The notes beneath the pieces are model-generated. The model made no database searches. It was not told the origin of the DNA and saw nothing but the letters and a program-made list of their open reading frames with translations. A stretch of 11,299 nt of DNA from Pseudomonadota bacterium. GTDB taxonomy: Bacteria; Pseudomonadota; Alphaproteobacteria; Rhizobiales; Segnochrobactraceae. Position 1 is the first letter of the stretch. Each line of letters starts with the position of its first letter. The position numbers and the translations under genes were made by a program. Location: positions 1-11,299 of the forward strand of contig JAEZMP010000062.1 in the NCBI GenBank assembly GCA_023442215.1, given 5' to 3'. Below are positions 7,909 through 11,299 of this stretch, piece by piece.

Positions 7909-8724
7909 ATGACCGTGAGCGCCGATCTCCCCGAAACGTCCGTGGTCCCGCCGCCACCCGTCCACACCCACGGCACGCCGCTGACCAACACCATCCTCTA
8001 TCTCGACGGCGTGCACGTCTCGTTCGACGGCTTCCGCGCGCTGAACCAGCTCTCGCTCGCCATCGCGCCCGGCGAGATGCGCGCGATCATCGGCCCGAAC
8101 GGCGCCGGCAAGACCACGATGATGGATTGCATCACCGGCAAGACCAAGCCGGACGGCGGCGTCGTGATGTTCGACGGCGCCGTCGACCTCACCCAGCTCG
8201 ACGAGGCGGCCATCGCGGAACTCGGCATCGGCCGCAAGTTCCAGAAGCCCACCGTGTTCGAGACGCTGACGGTGGAGGACAATGTCCGCCTCGCGCTCAA
8301 GGGGCCGCGCAGTCCGTGGTCGGCCCTGTTCGGCGAGCGCAACCGCATCGCCCGCGAGCGCATCACCGAGGTGCTCGACATCGCCCGCATGACCGAGCAT
8401 CGCGACCGCCTCGCCGCCGACCTGTCCCACGGGCAGAAGCAGTGGCTGGAGATCGCCATGCTGCTCGCCCAGGATCCGAAGCTGTTGCTGGTCGACGAGC
8501 CGGTGGCGGGCATGACCGATTCCGAGACCATGGAAACGGCGAAGCTCCTGAAGAAAATCTGCGCCCAGGGCCACGCCGTGGTGGTGGTCGAGCACGACAT
8601 GCTGTTCGTGCGCGAGCTCGACTGCAAGGTCACGGTGCTGCACGAGGGCTCGACGCTGGCCGAGGGCTCCATCGACGCGGTCTCGGTCAACGAGCGCGTC
8701 GTGGAGGTCTATCTCGGCCGCTGA
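7909..8724 (+). CDS. urtD: Urea ABC transporter ATP-binding protein UrtD
   Basis: Cytoplasmic ATPase that powers urea import with UrtE, 271 residues, of the LivG-like type. After a ~25-residue proline-rich N-terminus, the ABC domain shows Walker A GPNGAGKTT (62-70) and the Q-loop region GRKFQKPTVFETLTVEDNV. The signature is LSHGQKQ (172-178), with His at the third position as is usual in UrtD. Walker B LLLVDEP ends in D196-E197 and the switch histidine is H229 in VVVVEHDM. ATG 7909 is chosen because GGCGGAG ends 8 nt upstream. GTG 7900, overlapping the urtC stop as GTGA, is a weaker alternative that adds three residues. The gene is tightly coupled to urtC. Confidence 0.96.
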   Translation: MTVSADLPETSVVPPPPVHTHGTPLTNTILYLDGVHVSFDGFRALNQLSLAIAPGEMRAIIGPNGAGKTTMMDCITGKTKPDGGVVMFDGAVDLTQLDEAAIAELGIGRKFQKPTVFETLTVEDNVRLALKGPRSPWSALFGERNRIARERITEVLDIARMTEHRDRLAADLSHGQKQWLEIAMLLAQDPKLLLVDEPVAGMTDSETMETAKLLKKICAQGHAVVVVEHDMLFVRELDCKVTVLHEGSTLAEGSIDAVSVNERVVEVYLGR

Positions 8725-8759
8725 ACGACGGCGCGCCCGCGGCCGGATCGCCCTCCAGC

Positions 8760-8778
8760 CGCCAACCGTCGCCAACCG
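8760..8778 (+). repeat. Short tandem direct repeat in the urtD-urtE gap
   Basis: CGCCAACCG occurs at 8760-8768 and again at 8770-8778, a 10-bp period (one helical turn). A weak stem CCTGC/GCAGG (8789-8793 with 8803-8807) lies just before the urtE ribosome-binding site. The role is unknown and the repeat may be chance. Confidence 0.45.
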
Positions 8779-8823
8779 GAATATCGGGCCTGCGCCCCGG
8801 ATGCAGGTTCCATGGAGAGGCCC

Positions 8824-9519
8824 ATGCTGAGCGTCGAATCCATCGATCTCTATTACGGTGCCGCCCAGGCGCTGCGCGATGTCTCCATCACCGCCGAGAC
8901 CGGCAAGGTGACGACGGTGCTCGGCCGCAACGGCGTCGGCAAGACCTCGCTGCTGCGCGCCATCACCGGCCGCGAGCCCATTTCCCGCGGCGCCATCCGG
9001 TTCGAGGACCGCGAGATCTCGAAGCTGAAATCCTACGACCGCGCGCGCGGCGGCATCGCCTTCGTCCCGCAGGGCCGCGAGATCTTCCCGCTGCTGTCGG
9101 TCAAGGAGAACCTGGAGACCGGCTTCGCCCCGCTGAAGCGCTCCGAGCGCTACATCCCCGAGACGATCTACGACCTGTTCCCGGTGCTGAAGGACATGCT
9201 GCACCGGCGCGGCGGCGACCTTTCCGGCGGCCAGCAGCAGCAGCTCGCCATCGCCCGCGCGCTCATCACCCGCCCCCGCCTGCTCGTGCTCGACGAGCCG
9301 ACCGAGGGCATCCAGCCGTCCATCATCAAGGATATCGGCCGCGCCATCGATTTCCTGCGCAGCCAGGGCACCATGGCGATCCTGCTGGTGGAGCAATATT
9401 TCGATTTCGCGCGCGACCTCTGCGACACCTGGGCCGTGATGGAGCGCGGCGCCATCGTCATGTCCGGCACCCGCGCCGAGATGAACGAGGACGAGGTGCT
9501 GCGGCGGCTCGCCGTGTGA
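8824..9519 (+). CDS. urtE: Urea ABC transporter ATP-binding protein UrtE
   Basis: Second cytoplasmic ATPase of the urea importer (LivF-like), 231 residues from ATG 8824. It opens with MLSVESIDLYYGAAQALRDVS, the usual UrtE start. Motifs in order: Walker A GRNGVGKTS (34-42), Q-loop FVPQGREIFPLLSVKENLE, signature LSGGQQQQ (133-140), Walker B LLVLDEP with D157-E158, then TEGIQPSII, typical of UrtE. The usual switch histidine is replaced by Q191 in LLVEQYFDF, as is normal for LivF/UrtE proteins. The catalytic histidine therefore comes from UrtD only. ATG 8824 has GGAG 6 nt upstream. ATG 8812, in frame four codons earlier, is an alternative with a poorer ribosome-binding site. About 100 bp separate it from urtD, unlike the tight urtBCD junctions. 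Confidence 0.95.
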   Translation: MLSVESIDLYYGAAQALRDVSITAETGKVTTVLGRNGVGKTSLLRAITGREPISRGAIRFEDREISKLKSYDRARGGIAFVPQGREIFPLLSVKENLETGFAPLKRSERYIPETIYDLFPVLKDMLHRRGGDLSGGQQQQLAIARALITRPRLLVLDEPTEGIQPSIIKDIGRAIDFLRSQGTMAILLVEQYFDFARDLCDTWAVMERGAIVMSGTRAEMNEDEVLRRLAV

Positions 9520-9588
9520 GTTCCGAGGGGCACCGCCCGCGCCTGGACGCCCCCTCCGCGGCGCGCAATCCGGTTTCCCCTTCTGGAA

Positions 9589-9633
9589 GCGGCGGGGGCG
9601 ACCTCATTCCCAGGTCGCCACCGCCGCTTTTTT
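9589..9633 (+). terminator. Intrinsic terminator after urtE
   Basis: The 16-nt left arm 9589-9604 (GCGGCGGGGGCGACCT) pairs with 9612-9627 (AGGTCGCCACCGCCGC) with a single mismatch, around a 7-nt loop. Six T residues (9628-9633) follow directly. This is the strongest terminator in the window and separates the urt transcript from the permease gene downstream. Confidence 0.92.
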
Positions 9634-9675
9634 ATCCGACGCTGCCGCGCGGCCCGTCCGCGCGCACCGTCGCGA

Positions 9676-9691
9676 TGGCACGGAAGATGCT
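9676..9691 (+). promoter_or_regulatory. Sigma-54 (RpoN) promoter for the NCS2 permease gene
   Basis: TGGCACGGAAGATGCT matches the sigma-54 consensus TGGCACG-N4-TTGCW at all but one specified base (A for the first T of the -12 box). GG (9677-9678) and GC (9689-9690) have exactly the required 10-bp gap. It begins 43 bp after the terminator T-run. Transcription should start near 9702, giving a leader of about 38 nt before ATG 9740. Sigma-54 needs an enhancer-binding activator. In nitrogen genes this is often NtrC, but no clear NtrC site was found upstream. Confidence 0.75.
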
Positions 9692-9739
9692 TCGGTTTCC
9701 CCGGCGCCGGCACGCGGCGAGGGAACGAGGAGAGGCATC

Positions 9740-11116
9740 ATGACGGCGACGACGGCAGCCATCCACCCGACCGACGAAGTGCTTCCCGCGCCACGCCTCG
9801 TCACGCTCGGGTTCCAGCATGTGTTCGTGATGTATGCCGGCGCCATCGCGGTGCCGCTGATCATCGGCCGCGCGGCGAAGCTGCCGCCGGAGGACGTCGC
9901 CCTCCTCATCAATGCCGACCTGCTCGCCTGCGGCATCGCCACGCTGATCCAGTCGTTCGGCCTCGGCCGCTTCGCCGGCATCCGCCTGCCGGTGATGATG
10001 GGCTGCACCTTCGCCGCGGTCGGCCCGATGGTGGCGATGGCGACCGACCCCGCGCTCGGCCTCGTCGCCATGTTCGGCGCGGTGATTGCCGCCGGCCTGT
10101 TCACGGTCGTCGTCGCGCCGTTCATGAGCCGGCTGCTGCCGCTGTTCCCGCCCGTCGTCACCGGCACGGTGATCCTGGTCATCGGGCTGTCGCTGATGGG
10201 CATCGGCATCAACTGGGCGGCGGGCGCGCCGAACCCGACGCTGCCCGGCTACGGCGATCCCTCGCATCTCGCCGTCGCGGCGTTCGTGCTCTGCGTCATC
10301 CTCGCGGTGATGCGGTTCGCGACCGGCTTCCTGCGCAACATCGCCATCCTGATCGGCATCGTGGTCGGCGCGGTCGCGACGTTCGCCCTCGGCATGATGC
10401 ATTTCGACAAGGTCGCCGCCGCCCCGTGGTTCGGCCTGGTCATGCCGTTTCATTTCGGCCTGCCGGTGTTCGACCCGGTCTCCGTCGCCACCATGTGCGT
10501 GATCATGATCATCGTCATGATCGAATCGACCGGCATGTTCCTCGCCCTCGGCGAGATGGTGGAACGCCCGGTGACGCAGGACGATCTCGCCCGCGGCCTG
10601 CGGGCCGACGGCCTCGGCACGCTGATCGGCGGCGTGTTCAACACCTTCCCCTACACCTCGTTCTCGCAGAATGTCGGGCTCGTGGGCGTCACCGGCATCC
10701 GCAGCCGGTTCGTGTGCGTCGCCGGCGGCGTCATCCTGCTCGCGATGGGCGTGGTCCCGAAGCTCGGCGCGCTGGTGGAATCCGTGCCGGTGTTCGTGCT
10801 CGGCGGCGCCGGCATCGTGATGTTCGGCATGGTGGCGGCAACGGGCGTGCGCATCCTGGCCGGCGTCGATTACGCCGCCAACCGCAACAACCTCTATATC
10901 GTCGCGATCTCCGTCGGGTTCGGCATGATCCCGGTGCTGGCGCCGACCTTCTTCAACGCCCTGCCGGCCGTGCTGGCGCCGGTGCTGCATTCCGGCATCG
11001 TGCTCGCGGCGCTGATGGCGGTGGTGCTGAACCTCGTCTTCAACGGCTGGGTCTCGCACGAAGCGGCGAGCGCCGCCGTGCGCGACGGCGCGCGTTCGAG
11101 CGAAGCCCTGCACTGA
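9740..11116 (+). CDS. NCS2-family nucleobase:cation symporter (xanthine/urate/uracil-type permease)
   Basis: Inner-membrane permease of 458 residues, usual for the NAT/NCS2 family, with about 14 hydrophobic segments. Helix 1 has GFQHVFVMYAG with H27. The family signature QNVGLVGVTG (310-319) fits Q-N-x-G-x4-T-G, the form found in bacterial xanthine and urate carriers. E262 (VMIESTGMF) and D290 (RADGLGT) occupy the positions of the essential acidic residues of E. coli XanQ (E272 and D304), and D-to-Q spacing is the same. Xanthine or urate seems likelier than uracil, but substrate cannot be fixed from sequence. ATG 9740 has GAGGAGAGG closely upstream. Transcription is separate from urt: a terminator lies before it and a sigma-54 promoter drives it. 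Imported purines would be degraded to urea and ammonia, which fits the neighbouring urea operon. Confidence 0.93.
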   Translation: MTATTAAIHPTDEVLPAPRLVTLGFQHVFVMYAGAIAVPLIIGRAAKLPPEDVALLINADLLACGIATLIQSFGLGRFAGIRLPVMMGCTFAAVGPMVAMATDPALGLVAMFGAVIAAGLFTVVVAPFMSRLLPLFPPVVTGTVILVIGLSLMGIGINWAAGAPNPTLPGYGDPSHLAVAAFVLCVILAVMRFATGFLRNIAILIGIVVGAVATFALGMMHFDKVAAAPWFGLVMPFHFGLPVFDPVSVATMCVIMIIVMIESTGMFLALGEMVERPVTQDDLARGLRADGLGTLIGGVFNTFPYTSFSQNVGLVGVTGIRSRFVCVAGGVILLAMGVVPKLGALVESVPVFVLGGAGIVMFGMVAATGVRILAGVDYAANRNNLYIVAISVGFGMIPVLAPTFFNALPAVLAPVLHSGIVLAALMAVVLNLVFNGWVSHEAASAAVRDGARSSEALH

Positions 11117-11134
11117 GCCGCGTCTTCCGGCTCA
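11114..11134. terminator. Small inverted repeat carrying both convergent stop codons
   Basis: TGAGCCG (11114-11120) and CGGCTCA (11128-11134) form a perfect 7-bp stem with a 7-nt loop. The TGA of the + strand permease gene begins the left arm and the TGA of the - strand gene ends the right arm. No T-run follows on either strand, so terminator function is weakly supported. Confidence 0.35.
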
Positions 11135-11299
11135 TCCGCCCGCGGCGTCGGTGATCTTCCACCGGCAGGCCGCCCAGGCGCGGCGGCGGTTGGCGAGGTC
11201 CACGTGGATGTGTTCCTCGTGGTAGCCGTCCGATCCCGGACCGAGCACGGTCTCGAAGCGGGCGCAGGCGCTGGCGCGCATCACGGTGCGGAACGAGGC
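11132..11299 (-). CDS. Extensin-like protein, C-terminal fragment (runs off right edge)
   Basis: The last 55 codons of a minus-strand gene are visible, ending with TGA at 11134-11132; the start lies beyond the window. The residues include RASACARFETVLGPGSDGYH followed by EEHIHVDLANRRR and a terminal CRWKI. The pattern GPGSD-x-YH-x2-H-x-H-x-DLA with nearby cysteines resembles the C-terminal domain of bacterial extensin-like proteins (Extensin_C family), probably exported. The clustered His and Asp suggest a metal site, but no function is established from this fragment. It is convergent with the NCS2 permease gene with 15 bp between the two stop codons, and appears unrelated to urea uptake. Confidence 0.72.
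   Translation of the reverse strand, partial: ASFRTVMRASACARFETVLGPGSDGYHEEHIHVDLANRRRAWAACRWKITDAAGG

Noticed and set aside
135..11113. Long open frames antisense to or out of phase with the called genes (for example + 135-1616, - 3524-5704, - 4887-6734, - 7783-9396, - 9632-11113)
   Set aside because: Their translations are low-complexity, rich in Arg, Ala, Asp, Gly and His, with no recognisable domains, and each lies over a gene with clear family motifs. This is the expected effect of G+C-rich codon use.
1..11299. tRNA, rRNA, CRISPR array, insertion sequence or integrase
   Set aside because: No cloverleaf-like, rRNA-like, regularly repeated or transposase/integrase-like sequence was seen on reading both strands. 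The window looks like ordinary chromosomal nitrogen-metabolism DNA.

Overview
The window is G+C-rich DNA (roughly two-thirds G+C by eye, with strong G/C preference at third codon positions). Gene order and protein sequences fit an alphaproteobacterium, most likely of the Hyphomicrobiales (Rhizobiales); genus cannot be given. It is a nitrogen-scavenging locus centred on a complete high-affinity urea ABC transporter operon, urtABCDE (3548-9519, + strand).

Left region (1-3193, - strand). One long gene, running off the left edge, encodes an unusual fusion: a complete NCS1-type nucleobase permease domain, a cytoplasmic cluster of eight cysteines, two extra membrane helices, a coiled coil, a histidine kinase core (HisKA plus HATPase) and a C-terminal receiver domain. 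It looks like a membrane transporter turned into a sensor. A single missing base near 2744/2745 breaks its reading frame after about 149 codons. All domains downstream of the break are intact, so this is either a sequencing error or a very recent mutation.

Divergent control region (3194-3547). It separates the kinase from urtA and holds several inverted repeats, including TACGTC-N4-GACGTA about 96 bp before urtA. No convincing core promoter was recognised.

urt operon (3548-9519). UrtA is the periplasmic urea-binding protein, UrtB and UrtC the membrane permeases, UrtD and UrtE the ATPases. urtA and urtB are separated by 148 bp holding two perfect GC-rich hairpins, which may stabilise urtA mRNA and reduce expression of the genes after it. 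urtB/urtC overlap by ATGA and urtC/urtD are 5 bp apart. About 100 bp separate urtD from urtE. A strong intrinsic terminator (9589-9633) closes the operon.

Right region. A near-consensus sigma-54 promoter (9676-9691) precedes an NCS2-family xanthine/urate/uracil-type permease (9740-11116), so nitrogen-limitation control is likely. A convergent partial gene at the right edge (- strand) resembles the C-terminal domain of extensin-like proteins. The two convergent stop codons lie in the arms of one small inverted repeat.

Taken together: nucleobases imported by the NCS2 permease could be degraded to urea and ammonia, external urea is imported by UrtABCDE, and the permease-kinase fusion is placed to sense a nucleobase or urea-related compound and control the divergent operon. 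The last point is inference. No urease or purine-catabolic genes lie in the window.
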